Of a stretch of 64,000 nt of DNA, positions 46,876 to 55,607 are shown in pieces. Below the pieces are notes generated by a model that was given only the letters and a program-made list of their open reading frames with translations, did no database searches and was not told the DNA's origin. How positions within the stretch are numbered: the stretch's first letter is position 1; every line of letters begins with the position of its first letter. This DNA comes from an uncultured Tateyamaria sp. GTDB taxonomy: Bacteria > Pseudomonadota > Alphaproteobacteria > Rhodobacterales > Rhodobacteraceae. Location: positions 434,001-498,000 of the forward strand of contig NZ_CANNES010000001.1 of the NCBI RefSeq assembly GCF_947503705.1, in the 5' to 3' direction. Position numbers and translations under genes: made by a program.

Positions 46876-47314
46876 CCTTAGGGCTGAGTTGTACCCGCAA
46901 CTGACGCAAGATGGGCAGGGTCGAACGCACACGATCCTCGCCCAACTGGTCAATCACATCCGATACGAGCGGCGCGATGGAACTCAGCGCCTGTTCACGC
47001 GCGCGTTTGCCTGCGGGGCTGATGGCAACCATCTTGCGGCGCGCATCGTCCCAATCGGGGCGGATATGCACATAGCCCGCCCATTCCAGCCTCGACAGCG
47101 TGTTTGTCATGGCCCCGCGCGTCACATTGAACGTCTCGGCCAACTGGGCAGGCGTCCGCTCGCCTTCGTGCCAGGCAAGGTGATTCAGCACCGAAAAATG
47201 CGAGATTTCCATGCCCTTGGGCAACACACGGCTGAGGCGGTTGCGCACCATTTGGTCCGCCGCCAAAATCTCGCTAAAGAGCGAGATGGCAAGGGTGTCT
47301 TTGTCCGCGCTCAT
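46862..47314 (-). CDS. MarR-family transcriptional regulator
   Basis: A 150-residue winged-helix regulator. The core reads [21 protein letters not shown], then the recognition region [24 protein letters not shown] and the wing [19 protein letters not shown]. The ligand and targets are unknown. It follows the amidase gene by 6 bases and is likely transcribed with comF-grxC-amidase. A role in controlling those genes is possible but not shown. Confidence 0.88.
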   Translation of the reverse strand: MSADKDTLAISLFSEILAADQMVRNRLSRVLPKGMEISHFSVLNHLAWHEGERTPAQLAETFNVTRGAMTNTLSRLEWAGYVHIRPDWDDARRKMVAISPAGKRAREQALSSIAPLVSDVIDQLGEDRVRSTLPILRQLRVQLSPKVKPD

Positions 47315-47320
47315 ACAATG

Positions 47321-48151
47321 TCAGGGGCCTTCAAAATCGCGCGCATTGTCCAGTGATGGAACCCTGCGCCGCGCATCGGCCACCTTGTCCAGGTTCAGGT
47401 CGAACATATAAACGCCCGGCTCTGTGCCTGCGTCAAGGATCACCTCGCCCCATGGATCGACGGCCAGGCTGTGGCCATAGGTGCGCCGCCCGCTGTTGGA
47501 TGGCCCCGGATGCGTGCCTGTCTGGGCCGGAGCAAGGACCCAGGCCCCCGCCTCGATCGCACGGGCGCGCAGCAAGCTGTGCCAATGCGCCGCACCCGTG
47601 ACGGCCGAAAATGCTGCCGGATAGGTCAGGATATGCGCCCCTGCGCGGGCCAGAGCATCTGCAAGACGGGTAAACCGCACGTCGTAACAGATGCTAAGGC
47701 CAATGGCGGCAAAGGGGGTTTGAGCGACCACGGCTTGCGTTCCCGGACGATAGCCATCGGATTCGCGATAGGTTTCAGTTTCCGAGATATTCACATCGAA
47801 CATGTGGATCTTGTCATAGGTCGCGATGATCCCGCCATCAGGGCCGATCAGGAACGACCGATTGGCAAAGCGACCATCCGGATCACCCGTCAGCAAGGCC
47901 AGCGATCCGATCAACAGATGCACGCCCCGCGCCCGGGCCACGTCCCGCAGGGCGGCAAGGGTCTGATCATCGTCCTGATGTTGCAGCACGGCGCGCTGAT
48001 GGCTGCGCGTGCTGCTGACGCAGTTCGTCACTTCAGGGGTCAGGATAAACGCGGCGCCCTGATCGGCCGCCTGCCGCACCATATCAACTGTCACAACCCG
48101 ATTCGCGGCCGGGTCGTCACTGACATTCAGTTGCAGCAGCGCCGCCTTCAT
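47321..48151 (-). CDS. Carbon-nitrogen hydrolase, Nit2/omega-amidase or deaminated-glutathione amidase type
   Basis: A 276-residue nitrilase-superfamily amidase. The catalytic triad is Glu40 (LTPEVTN), Lys114 (YDKIHMFDV) and Cys155 (SICYDVRF). The YDKIHMFDV and SETETYRES strings are typical of Nit1/Nit2-type enzymes that repair deaminated glutathione or hydrolyse alpha-keto acid amides. It lies directly next to a glutaredoxin gene (one-base overlap), which favours the glutathione-linked role. Substrate is inference. Confidence 0.88.
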   Translation of the reverse strand: MKAALLQLNVSDDPAANRVVTVDMVRQAADQGAAFILTPEVTNCVSSTRSHQRAVLQHQDDDQTLAALRDVARARGVHLLIGSLALLTGDPDGRFANRSFLIGPDGGIIATYDKIHMFDVNISETETYRESDGYRPGTQAVVAQTPFAAIGLSICYDVRFTRLADALARAGAHILTYPAAFSAVTGAAHWHSLLRARAIEAGAWVLAPAQTGTHPGPSNSGRRTYGHSLAVDPWGEVILDAGTEPGVYMFDLNLDKVADARRRVPSLDNARDFEGP

Positions 48152-48408
48152 CAGGCGGCCAAAAGGGCGTCGAGTTTGCCCGCACGCTCCAGTGCATAGA
48201 GGTCGTCACACCCGCCCACATGGGTGTCGCCCACGAAAATCTGAGGCACTGTCCGACCGCCATTGGCGCGCTGGATCATCTCGGGTTTGCGATCCGGCTG
48301 TTTCAGAACATCCACTTCGGAAAAGGACACGCCCTTTTCGTTCAGCAGGCGTTTGGCGGCATGGCAAAAGCCACAGAGGGGAGAGGTATAGATTTCGACC
48401 GGTTTCAT
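48151..48408 (-). CDS. grxC: Glutaredoxin 3
   Basis: An 85-residue thioredoxin-fold dithiol glutaredoxin that reduces disulfides with glutathione. The active site is CGFC (12-15), a variant of the usual CPYC. The glutathione-binding TVPQIFVG and GGCDDLYAL segments are present. It overlaps the amidase start by one base. The gap to comF is 39 bases. Confidence 0.93.
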   Translation of the reverse strand: MKPVEIYTSPLCGFCHAAKRLLNEKGVSFSEVDVLKQPDRKPEMIQRANGGRTVPQIFVGDTHVGGCDDLYALERAGKLDALLAA

Positions 48409-48447
48409 GATGCAGGTCCTTTCGGCGATCTTGCGTTGGGTCCTGAT

Positions 48448-49173
48448 TTAGGCGCGTTTGACCGCCCTTGCCAGTACAGATACGCACACGTCCCTCGCAC
48501 CAGCAGTACGGCAGGCCGCCGCACAGGCATTCAACGTGGCCCCTGTGGTCAGCACATCGTCAACCAACAGAACCGGGCGCGCGATGATTCGATGGCGGCG
48601 TTTGGGATTGATGCGGATCGCATCCTCAAGGATCTCGGCCCGTTCGGCGTGGCGGCGCCCGTCAAGCGATACAGTCCGCTTGGTCCGTTCCAAAAGGTCG
48701 GGGCACCAGTCGAGGCCGGTGATCTCGGCCAGGCTGCGCGCAATCAGGGCCGATTGGTTATAGCGCCGTTTGGCCAGCCGCATCCAATGTAACGGCACGG
48801 GCGCGATCAGCGTATTTTCAGTCAGCAAGGGCTGCACTGCCGTTCGCATCCAGGTGGCCGCCGGCCGGGCAATTTCCTGGCGGTCGCCGTGTTTCAGGCG
48901 CAGCACCAGCTTGCGACCCATCCCGCTATAGATCAGCGCCGCGCGGCCTTTATCCCATTGTTTCGGGGCCTTGAGGCATCCATCGCAAGTCAGATCACCA
49001 CCATCGTCAAACCCGGGCAAGGGGGTACCGCAAATGTCGCAAGCAGTGTCGCCCACAAATTCCGTCTCGGCCCAGCAGGTTCCACAGAGGCCGAAATCGC
49101 TGTCCACCAGCTCCCCGCATCCCAGGCAACGGGGCGGGTAGATGGCCGAGATCGCCGTTTGCAAAAGACCCAT
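48448..49173 (-). CDS. comF: ComF-family phosphoribosyltransferase-like protein
   Basis: A 241-residue protein with two zinc-ribbon cysteine clusters at the N-terminus (CLGCGEL, CGTCW, CDICG, CDGCLKA) and a C-terminal PRTase fold. It has the PRPP loop LLVDDVLTTGATL. In competent bacteria ComF is needed for DNA uptake; in most others the role is unknown. It is divergent from the methyltransferase-like gene with only 20 bases between starts, so their promoters must overlap the coding ends. Confidence 0.9.
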   Translation of the reverse strand: MGLLQTAISAIYPPRCLGCGELVDSDFGLCGTCWAETEFVGDTACDICGTPLPGFDDGGDLTCDGCLKAPKQWDKGRAALIYSGMGRKLVLRLKHGDRQEIARPAATWMRTAVQPLLTENTLIAPVPLHWMRLAKRRYNQSALIARSLAEITGLDWCPDLLERTKRTVSLDGRRHAERAEILEDAIRINPKRRHRIIARPVLLVDDVLTTGATLNACAAACRTAGARDVCVSVLARAVKRA

Positions 49174-49193
49174 TCAAATCCTAACTGTGGCGC

Positions 49194-50012
49194 ATGAGCC
49201 AACCACGTCCTATCACCGACCTTGACGCCCTCACGCGAAACCGACAGCGCGCCGATCCTGCGGCGCTGTTCCTGCAACAGGCGGCCCGGGGCGAGGTCGA
49301 GGATCGCCTCGCGATGGTTAATAAAACCTTTCAGTCCCCGGCGATTGTGGCTGCTTTCCCCGATCTGTGGGCCGGGCACCACGCCAAGGCGGTTGTGACA
49401 CCCGAGGCGGAAACCCTGGCGCTGCCCACCCAACAACACGATTTGGTGATCCACAGCTTGGGGCTGCATTGGGCAAACGATCCTGTAGGCCAACTGATTC
49501 AATGTAGGCGTGCCTTGCAGGCGGATGGGTTGATGCTGGCCGTCGCCTTGGGAGGGCAAACCCTGCACGAATTGCGCAGCTGTCTGGCTCAGGCAGAGAG
49601 CATGGTGACCGGCGGGCTATCTCCACGCGTGGCCCCCATGGCGGAGGTTCGCGACCTCGGGGCGCTCTTGCAAAGGGCGGGGCTGGCGTTGCCGGTGGCG
49701 GACACCGTGCCATTGAAGGCAGCTTACCGGTCAATGACCCATCTGATGCAGGACTTGCGCGCCATGGGCGAGGCCAATGCCATGACGGCCCGGTTGCGCC
49801 ATCCCACGCGGCGGGCCGTCTTTGACACCGCTGCCAAGCTGTATGCGGATACCTTCCCCTCGGACCAGGGCGGCATCGTCGCCACCTTCGAGTTGATCGT
49901 GCTGACCGGGTGGGCACCAGATGTTAGCCAGCAAAAACCGCTGCGCCCAGGATCTGCCCAAGCACGGCTTGCCGATGCCCTGCACACGGACGAAACGCCG
50001 CTGTTTGATTGA
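49194..50012 (+). CDS. NDUFAF5-like methyltransferase-fold protein
   Basis: A 272-residue protein of the BioC/NDUFAF5 type: PAALFLQQAARGEVEDRLAMV at the N-terminus and DLVIHSLGLHWANDPVGQLIQCRRAL in the centre are hallmarks. The usual SAM-binding glycine motif (DxGxGxG) is not visible between them, and the protein is shorter in that segment. Human NDUFAF5 hydroxylates an arginine of NADH dehydrogenase subunit NDUFS7. A role in complex I assembly is plausible but unproven. It starts at ATG 49194. Confidence 0.75.
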   Translation: MSQPRPITDLDALTRNRQRADPAALFLQQAARGEVEDRLAMVNKTFQSPAIVAAFPDLWAGHHAKAVVTPEAETLALPTQQHDLVIHSLGLHWANDPVGQLIQCRRALQADGLMLAVALGGQTLHELRSCLAQAESMVTGGLSPRVAPMAEVRDLGALLQRAGLALPVADTVPLKAAYRSMTHLMQDLRAMGEANAMTARLRHPTRRAVFDTAAKLYADTFPSDQGGIVATFELIVLTGWAPDVSQQKPLRPGSAQARLADALHTDETPLFD

Positions 50013-50066
50013 CCTGAGAACAAAACCGTTTATCTGACGTCTATTCTACTACAGGAAACGGCCAAA

Positions 50067-51128
50067 ATGCTTGATACCAGCAAGACAGCGACACGCCCCA
50101 TTCACGCGGCAGAGGATCATCCAAAGGTCCCTCCGGCGCGTGTGGGCATCTTGTTGGCAAATCTGGGCACACCGGACAATTACGACTATTGGTCCATGCG
50201 CCGGTATCTGAACGAGTTTCTATCGGATCGTCGCGTTATCGACTACAGCCCATGGATCTGGCAGCCGCTGTTGCAGCTGATCATCCTGACGAAACGCCCG
50301 TTTTCATCGGGGGCCGCCTATAAATCCATCTGGAATCACGAGGCGGGCGAAAGCCCCCTGATGACGATTACCAAGGATCAAACGGCCAAGATCAAAGAGA
50401 CCATGCACGCGCGCTATGGCGATCAGGTAATGGTCGATTTCTGCATGCGCTATGGCAATCCATCGACCAAATCCAAGGTGCGCGAAATGCGTGAGGCGGG
50501 GTGTCAGAAGATCCTGTTTTTCCCGCTCTACCCGCATTATGCCGGCGCCACATCAGCCACCGCAAATGACGAATTTTTCCGGGCGATGATGCAAGAAAAG
50601 TGGCAGCCAACGACCCGCACGGTCGAACCCTATTATGCGCATCCCAAATATATCGAAGCGCTCGCGCAATCCATCGAACGGGCCTATGGCGCGATGGACA
50701 AACGCCCCGATATTCTCGTGTGCAGCTATCACGGCGTGCCGATCCGCTATCTGATGGAAGGTGATCCGTACCACTGCCAGTGCCAGAAAACGACGCGCCT
50801 TCTCAAGGAACGGCTGGGCTGGGACGACACCGAGATCAAGACGACGTTCCAGTCGAAATTTGGCCCTGAAGAGTGGCTGCAACCCTACACGGTTGAAGAA
50901 GTCGCGCGTCTGGCCGAGGCAGGTAAAAAGAAAATCGCCGTCTGTGCGCCTGCCTTTTCAGCCGATTGCATCGAGACGCTCGAAGAGATCAACGAAGAGA
51001 TCAAGGAAAGTTTTGAAGAGGCGGGTGGTGAGCAGTTCACCTATATCCCCTGCCTCAACGATGACGCGCTGCATATTGACGCGCTGAGCACCGTGATCGA
51101 GGAAAACCTGCAAGGCTGGCTGGATTAA
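50067..51128 (+). CDS. hemH: Ferrochelatase
   Basis: A 353-residue enzyme inserting Fe2+ into protoporphyrin IX, the last step of haem synthesis. It has ILLANLGTPDNYDYWSMRRYLNEF at the start, the catalytic His in CSYHGVPIRY, and the FQSKFGPEEWLQPYT and PAFSADCIETLEE motifs. GGAAACGG lies just ahead of ATG 50067. A terminator follows. Confidence 0.98.
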   Translation: MLDTSKTATRPIHAAEDHPKVPPARVGILLANLGTPDNYDYWSMRRYLNEFLSDRRVIDYSPWIWQPLLQLIILTKRPFSSGAAYKSIWNHEAGESPLMTITKDQTAKIKETMHARYGDQVMVDFCMRYGNPSTKSKVREMREAGCQKILFFPLYPHYAGATSATANDEFFRAMMQEKWQPTTRTVEPYYAHPKYIEALAQSIERAYGAMDKRPDILVCSYHGVPIRYLMEGDPYHCQCQKTTRLLKERLGWDDTEIKTTFQSKFGPEEWLQPYTVEEVARLAEAGKKKIAVCAPAFSADCIETLEEINEEIKESFEEAGGEQFTYIPCLNDDALHIDALSTVIEENLQGWLD

Positions 51129-51155
51129 GTCTCAGCCTACAAAGAGTCAGACATG

Positions 51156-51188
51156 AAAAAAGGCGGCGCATCTCTGCGCCGCCTTTCT
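51156..51188. terminator. Bidirectional terminator after hemH
   Basis: A perfect 12-bp stem (AAAGGCGGCGCA at 51159-51170, complement at 51175-51186) with a 4-base loop. T-runs flank it on both strands (six Ts on the minus strand). It ends hemH on the plus strand and the small gene at 51209-51388 on the minus strand. Confidence 0.92.
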
Positions 51189-51208
51189 ATTTGGTACGTT
51201 AGCAGACC

Positions 51209-51388
51209 TTAGTCTGCTGCTGCGGCCAGAACAACTGCCAGCAGGATCAGCGGCAGCAGGATGCCTGCCGACGAGCTTGTTGCTTCTTCGACGATGACAG
51301 GTGCTTCGATGATCGGATCGGCAGGAGCGCCGGCGAATGCGGTCGAAGCAGCAGCGGTCAGAGCAGCAGCGAGAACGAGTTTTTTCAT
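51209..51388 (-). CDS. Small secreted/membrane protein of unknown function
   Basis: A 59-residue protein. A signal peptide-like N-terminus (KKLVLAAALTAAASTAFAG) is followed by a short acidic linker (PADPIIEAPVIVEEATSS) and a hydrophobic C-terminal helix (GILLPLILLAVVLAAAAD). It is probably an inner-membrane protein with a small periplasmic part. GGAGGTT lies 6-12 bases upstream of ATG 51388. A longer frame to 51484 is unsupported. It is flanked by its own terminator, so it is independently transcribed. No homology to a known function. Confidence 0.7.
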   Translation of the reverse strand: MKKLVLAAALTAAASTAFAGAPADPIIEAPVIVEEATSSSAGILLPLILLAVVLAAAAD

Positions 51389-51526
51389 ATTAACCTCCAA
51401 ATACGCGCGCCGGCCAACAAAGCCGGAACGCACCCAAGACTTACCTCGTGTACCTCTGTAAACAGCAATGGCGCGGCAATGCAAACCATGTTTCAGAGGC
51501 TTAGAAGCCGAACTGGGCGATTGTCG

Positions 51527-52120
51527 TCAAATAAGCAACACTTGCGTGCCGACATTGGCCATCTCGTACAGCTCTTCGATGTGCTCGTTATACAAACCGA
51601 TGCAGCCATTGGACGACCGGCGGCCAATTTTGCGGGTGTCGTGTGTGCCGTGGATTCGGTAGTAGGTCCAGCTCAGGTGCAGCGACCGCGTGCCCAGGGG
51701 GTTTTGCGGGCCCGGGCCGATGTAATCCGGCCATTCGGGATTGCGCTTTTTCATCGACGGGGTTGGGCGCCAATCCGGCTCAGGATCCTTGAGTGTGACG
51801 CGCGTACGGCCACGACGAGTCAGGTCCTCTGTCAGCGGTACGCTGGATGGGTACAGCTTATAAATCGTCTCGTCCGCGTTCCAGTAGTGGACTGCGCGGC
51901 TGTCGATATCGACCAGAATCGCACCCTTGTTAAGGTTGTCGAAATAGGGCCGCCAATCCAGCGTCCGAAAGCTGGAAATGTTGCGCCGTACGGTCAGGTT
52001 CGGGTCCCGCTCTGCCTGGCCTGCGGGCACGTTTTGTGCGATCGCAGGTGCGCCAAGCAGCGCCGCCGATCCGGCCAAAAAGGCGCGGCGGCTGGGTGTG
52101 TTAAACGTTTTCTTGGACAT
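51527..52120 (-). CDS. L,D-transpeptidase (YkuD domain), twin-arginine signal
   Basis: A 197-residue exported enzyme with a twin-arginine signal peptide (SRRAFLAGSAALLGAPAIA). The YkuD/ErfK domain carries the catalytic His157 and Cys173: HGTHDTRKIGRRSSNGCIGL. It would form 3-3 peptidoglycan crosslinks or attach Braun-type lipoprotein or other proteins. It starts at ATG 52120 and is divergent from the CAP-domain gene (173-base gap). Confidence 0.93.
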   Translation of the reverse strand: MSKKTFNTPSRRAFLAGSAALLGAPAIAQNVPAGQAERDPNLTVRRNISSFRTLDWRPYFDNLNKGAILVDIDSRAVHYWNADETIYKLYPSSVPLTEDLTRRGRTRVTLKDPEPDWRPTPSMKKRNPEWPDYIGPGPQNPLGTRSLHLSWTYYRIHGTHDTRKIGRRSSNGCIGLYNEHIEELYEMANVGTQVLLI

Positions 52121-52293
52121 CGAATGCCTCTCTAAAGTGTGTATTTCTGCCGTTCCGCGGTAATATATGGCGCGAAAGCCTCAGTCGCAAATCAAACAGA
52201 TGTCATCACGCGGCATCACGCGCATGTGCGTTTGTAAAGCAACGCGTGACCCGTTAACGAGAGCATCAAACAATAATACTGGTGTGCTGTTTC

Positions 52294-52938
52294 ATGCGTT
52301 TACTGTCTCTTCTTTTTGGTGCCCTGTTGGTGCTGACCGCCTGTGTTGAGCCTGCGCCGACCATTGGTGCGGACGGTCGGCCATTGCCCAAATTCTACAA
52401 GATACGGCCCAATGATACGGCCAAGCTTCAGTTCCGTATGCTCGACTCGGTGAATGCCCTGCGTTCGGCTCAGGGCGTCGGCGCGCTGGACCTGAATCCA
52501 CAACTGAACGCGGCCGCGGCAACCCATTCCCGCGACATGTCGCTGCAAAACCGCCCCTGGCATTTTGGATCGGATGGGTCGTCGCCCATCGACCGCCTGG
52601 CGCGGGTCGGTTATGGCGGATCGCTGTCGGGTGAATTGATCTCGGAAACCTACGAGACCGAACTGGAAACGCTCGCCGCCTGGATGGAACAGCCGGACAC
52701 CCGTCGGACGATCCTTGAACCTCGCGCACAGGACATGGGCTTTGCCTGGTTCCAGGAACCCAATGGCAAGATCTGGTGGACCCTTGTTCTAGGTGACCCA
52801 ACGGTTGCGCCGTCGATTCCCACCGCGAATCCATCGGCAGTTCGCCTGGTGCCCGAGGCCGTTGACGCGCCCGAGGAAACGGCGACGGATGGTGAAGAGG
52901 CCGACATCGTGGTTGTCACCACAACGCCGAGCACCTGA
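52294..52938 (+). CDS. CAP (SCP-like) domain lipoprotein
   Basis: A 214-residue lipoprotein. The lipobox LTAC puts the acylated Cys at residue 17. The CAP domain (about 50-180) has MLDSVNALRSAQGVGALDLNPQLNAAAATHSRDM and NGKIWWTLVLG; a Glu/Ala/Thr-rich tail follows. Function of bacterial CAP proteins is mostly unknown, though an envelope role is likely. ATG 52294 is chosen over GTG 52282 because it starts the signal peptide. It runs toward, and directly abuts, the second transpeptidase gene. Confidence 0.85.
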   Translation: MRLLSLLFGALLVLTACVEPAPTIGADGRPLPKFYKIRPNDTAKLQFRMLDSVNALRSAQGVGALDLNPQLNAAAATHSRDMSLQNRPWHFGSDGSSPIDRLARVGYGGSLSGELISETYETELETLAAWMEQPDTRRTILEPRAQDMGFAWFQEPNGKIWWTLVLGDPTVAPSIPTANPSAVRLVPEAVDAPEETATDGEEADIVVVTTTPST

Positions 52939-53439
52939 TTACGGGTTGATCTGGATCGGCGTGCCGTCGCGGATCATGGCATAAACATCTTCCATCTGCT
53001 TGTCGGGCAGCGCGATGCAGCCCCATGTCCAATCCTCGGCGCCCTTGCGCCGGGGCCGGGACCGACCGTGGATGAAAATGTCACCGCCCGGGTCCTTACC
53101 CAGCGCTTTGGCCTCGGCGATGTCCTGCGCGTTGGGATATGAGATACCCAAAGACAGGTGGAACCGGCTGTTGGGATTGCGGCGGTCGATCGTATAGGTG
53201 CCTTCAGGCGTCTTGCCGTCGCCCTCATAAAACTTGTCACCAATGGGCGCAAAGCCCAGGTCAATCTTGTACTTCTTGATCACCTTGTCGTTGTGAAAGA
53301 GGAACATCTCGCGATCCTCCTTATTGACGATGACATAGGTAACCTCTGGCCCTCTATAGGTCTTGAACTTGGACCGCTGCGCACAGCCACCGAGGCTGAG
53401 TGCCGCCGCTGCGCCCATGATCATGTATCTGCGTTTCAT
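52939..53439 (-). CDS. L,D-transpeptidase (YkuD domain), lipoprotein type
   Basis: A 166-residue lipoprotein (LSLGGC, acylated Cys19) with a YkuD domain. Catalytic residues are His124 (IFIHGRS) and Cys141 (WTWGCIAL). It has a different anchor from the enzyme at 51527-52120, so the pair may act at different depths of the envelope. The stop codon directly abuts the convergent CAP gene stop. Confidence 0.9.
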   Translation of the reverse strand: MKRRYMIMGAAAALSLGGCAQRSKFKTYRGPEVTYVIVNKEDREMFLFHNDKVIKKYKIDLGFAPIGDKFYEGDGKTPEGTYTIDRRNPNSRFHLSLGISYPNAQDIAEAKALGKDPGGDIFIHGRSRPRRKGAEDWTWGCIALPDKQMEDVYAMIRDGTPIQINP

Positions 53440-53537
53440 TGAACTGCTGTCCTGCCCGGATCATTTTTTGTTGTGCGGGCTGAATATCATTATTTGCCCA
53501 ATCGGGCATAGAAAAAACTTGCCATTACACGAACACG

Positions 53538-54326
53538 TCAAGGGGCCTTTGTGCCGTCACGCTTGTGCAGGTGTTCCTCGATCGCCTCAAGCCGTTGCAG
53601 GACCGCATCGCGATATTCGTCTGTGGCGGCGTTCGATTCTTCGGCATGGGCGTCCTGCATCGAGTTCACGATCAGACCGACCAGCAGGTTCACCACCGCA
53701 AATGTCGTGACCATGATAAAGGGCACAAAGAACATCCAGGCATAGGGATAGATTTCCATCACCGGGCGCACGATGCCCATCGACCATGACTCCAAGGTCA
53801 TGATCTGGAACAGCGAATAGGCACTTAACCCCAGATTGCCAAACCACTCGGGAAAGTTGGCGGCAAAGAGTTTCGTTGCCATCACCGCGCCAATGTAAAA
53901 GATCAGCGCCATCAGCAGAAACACACTGCCCATCCCGGGCAGAGCCGTCACAAACCCCTCGACCACACGGCGCAGGCTGGGTGCCACCGAAATGATCCGC
54001 AGCACTCGCAAGATGCGCAACGCCCGCAACACCGAAAGCCCGCCCGCACTTGGCACCAGTGCGATCCCGACGATCACGAAATCAAACAGGTTCCAGCCAT
54101 TGCGGAAAAAGCGAAGCTGATAGGCCACCAGCTTGGCCAAAATCTCTGCAACAAAGATGCCAAGGCAAATCCGATCAATCAGCAGAATCACGGGCCCCGC
54201 AAAATCCATCGCCGCCTTGGACGTCTCAAGACCCAGGGTGATCGCATTCACGATGATCACCGCCATGATAAAGGTGGTGACCCGGGGGCTTTCCAGAAAT
54301 GCGGCCAATGGCGTGCGAATGGACAT
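53538..54326 (-). CDS. Voltage-gated sodium channel, NavBac type
   Basis: A 262-residue six-helix ion channel subunit; four assemble into a pore. S4 voltage sensor: LSVLRALRILRVLRIISVAPSLRR with arginines 101, 104, 107 and 110 at every third place. The selectivity filter is TLESWS (177-182), the bacterial sodium-channel form known from NaChBac/NavAb. The C-terminal tail (about 225-262) is a predicted coiled coil for tetramer assembly. It follows the RlmD-like gene by 12 bases. Confidence 0.94.
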   Translation of the reverse strand: MSIRTPLAAFLESPRVTTFIMAVIIVNAITLGLETSKAAMDFAGPVILLIDRICLGIFVAEILAKLVAYQLRFFRNGWNLFDFVIVGIALVPSAGGLSVLRALRILRVLRIISVAPSLRRVVEGFVTALPGMGSVFLLMALIFYIGAVMATKLFAANFPEWFGNLGLSAYSLFQIMTLESWSMGIVRPVMEIYPYAWMFFVPFIMVTTFAVVNLLVGLIVNSMQDAHAEESNAATDEYRDAVLQRLEAIEEHLHKRDGTKAP

Positions 54327-54338
54327 GCGTGATCTCCT

Positions 54339-55568
54339 TTAGGCGGGGATATGGGCCAGTCGGAACGCCCCGACAAGCTCTACATGCGCAGACCAGCGGA
54401 ACTGGTCCACCGGTTGCACCCAATCCAGGATATAACCCGCATCGCTTAATGTTTTGGCATCCCGCGCAAAGGTTTGCGGGTTGCAGGACACATGGGCAAT
54501 CTTTGGCACCTCCGCCCGAGCGAGTTCCGCAATCTGTGCGGCGGCCCCCGCACGCGGCGGGTCAATCACAACGGCGTCAAAGCGGGCCAATTCATCCGGC
54601 ATCAAGGGACGCTGGAACAGATCGCGTACTTCGGAAGTGACAAGCTTGAGCCCCTGCGCCTGTCGCCAACCCGCATCCAGCGCGTCGATCATCTCAGGTG
54701 CGTTTTCATAGGCATAAACCTCGGCGTTTTCGGCCAAAGGCAAGGCAAAGGTGCCGCAGCCCGCAAAGAGGTCAGCAACCGCCTTGGCGCTCCCGACAAT
54801 CTCTGTCACCAGATCGGTCAGCACCTGTTGCCCATGCGCGGTCGCTTGCAGAAAGGCACCGGGCGGCGGGGCAACGCGGGCCTTGCCCATGCGCTGATGC
54901 GGCGGGTGCCGCATCCCAATCATCTCGTCGTCCCAGGTCAGGCGGGCCAAACGGTGCGTTTCACAAATTGCGGCCAGCGCAATCCGCAACGGCCCGTCCA
55001 ACGGCTTGCCACCTGTGACTGCTACATCAAGGCCCTCAAGACTGCTGGTCACTGTCACGCTCAGCGCCGCCTTGCGGCTGGCGCCGGTAATCGCCAACGC
55101 CTCGGCCACAGGTTGGGCGGCGGCCAGTTCGGGGGTTACCAGCACACAGGATGGAACCGGCACGATGGTATCAGACTTGCGCCCGTGAAAGCCAACCATC
55201 GCCCCCTTTTTTGTGCGCCGCGCGGCAAAGCTGGCGCGCCTGCGCGACCGGTCAGGCGAGGTCAGCGTCGGGCGCACCTCGGCCTCGACCCCTTGGACGG
55301 CCAAAGCGGTCACAACGATACCGCGTTTGAAATCGGCCACAAAAGCGTCGGATGCGTGCTGCAAACTGCATCCGCCACAGGACCGAAAGTGTGGGCAGGG
55401 TGCGGACACCCGTTGATCCGAGGGCGTTTCGATCCGCATATCGGTCAACGTGTCGCCATCCAGCGTCCCGCTCACCACTTCACCGGGTAGGGTCAGGGGC
55501 ACGAAAATCGGGCCCTTGGCCACGCCATCGCCCTGCTGTCCAAGCCGTTCAATCGTCAGTGTTGTCAT
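54339..55568 (-). CDS. 23S rRNA (uracil-C5)-methyltransferase, RlmD/TrmA family
   Basis: A 409-residue RNA m5U methyltransferase. An N-terminal TRAM-like domain is followed by a [4Fe-4S] cysteine cluster (CPHFRSCGGCSL and a fourth Cys in VPSCVL), a SAM domain (VADLFAGCGTFALPL), and the catalytic Cys region VSCNPQTFARD. RlmD or RlmC specificity cannot be told from sequence alone. The start is ATG 55568 (GTG 55574 also in frame). It may be co-transcribed with the sodium channel and the ABC pair. Confidence 0.9.
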   Translation of the reverse strand: MTTLTIERLGQQGDGVAKGPIFVPLTLPGEVVSGTLDGDTLTDMRIETPSDQRVSAPCPHFRSCGGCSLQHASDAFVADFKRGIVVTALAVQGVEAEVRPTLTSPDRSRRRASFAARRTKKGAMVGFHGRKSDTIVPVPSCVLVTPELAAAQPVAEALAITGASRKAALSVTVTSSLEGLDVAVTGGKPLDGPLRIALAAICETHRLARLTWDDEMIGMRHPPHQRMGKARVAPPPGAFLQATAHGQQVLTDLVTEIVGSAKAVADLFAGCGTFALPLAENAEVYAYENAPEMIDALDAGWRQAQGLKLVTSEVRDLFQRPLMPDELARFDAVVIDPPRAGAAAQIAELARAEVPKIAHVSCNPQTFARDAKTLSDAGYILDWVQPVDQFRWSAHVELVGAFRLAHIPA

Positions 55569-55607
55569 AAGCACGGGCCTAAAGGGATGCGCGCGTGGGC
55601 AAAAGCC

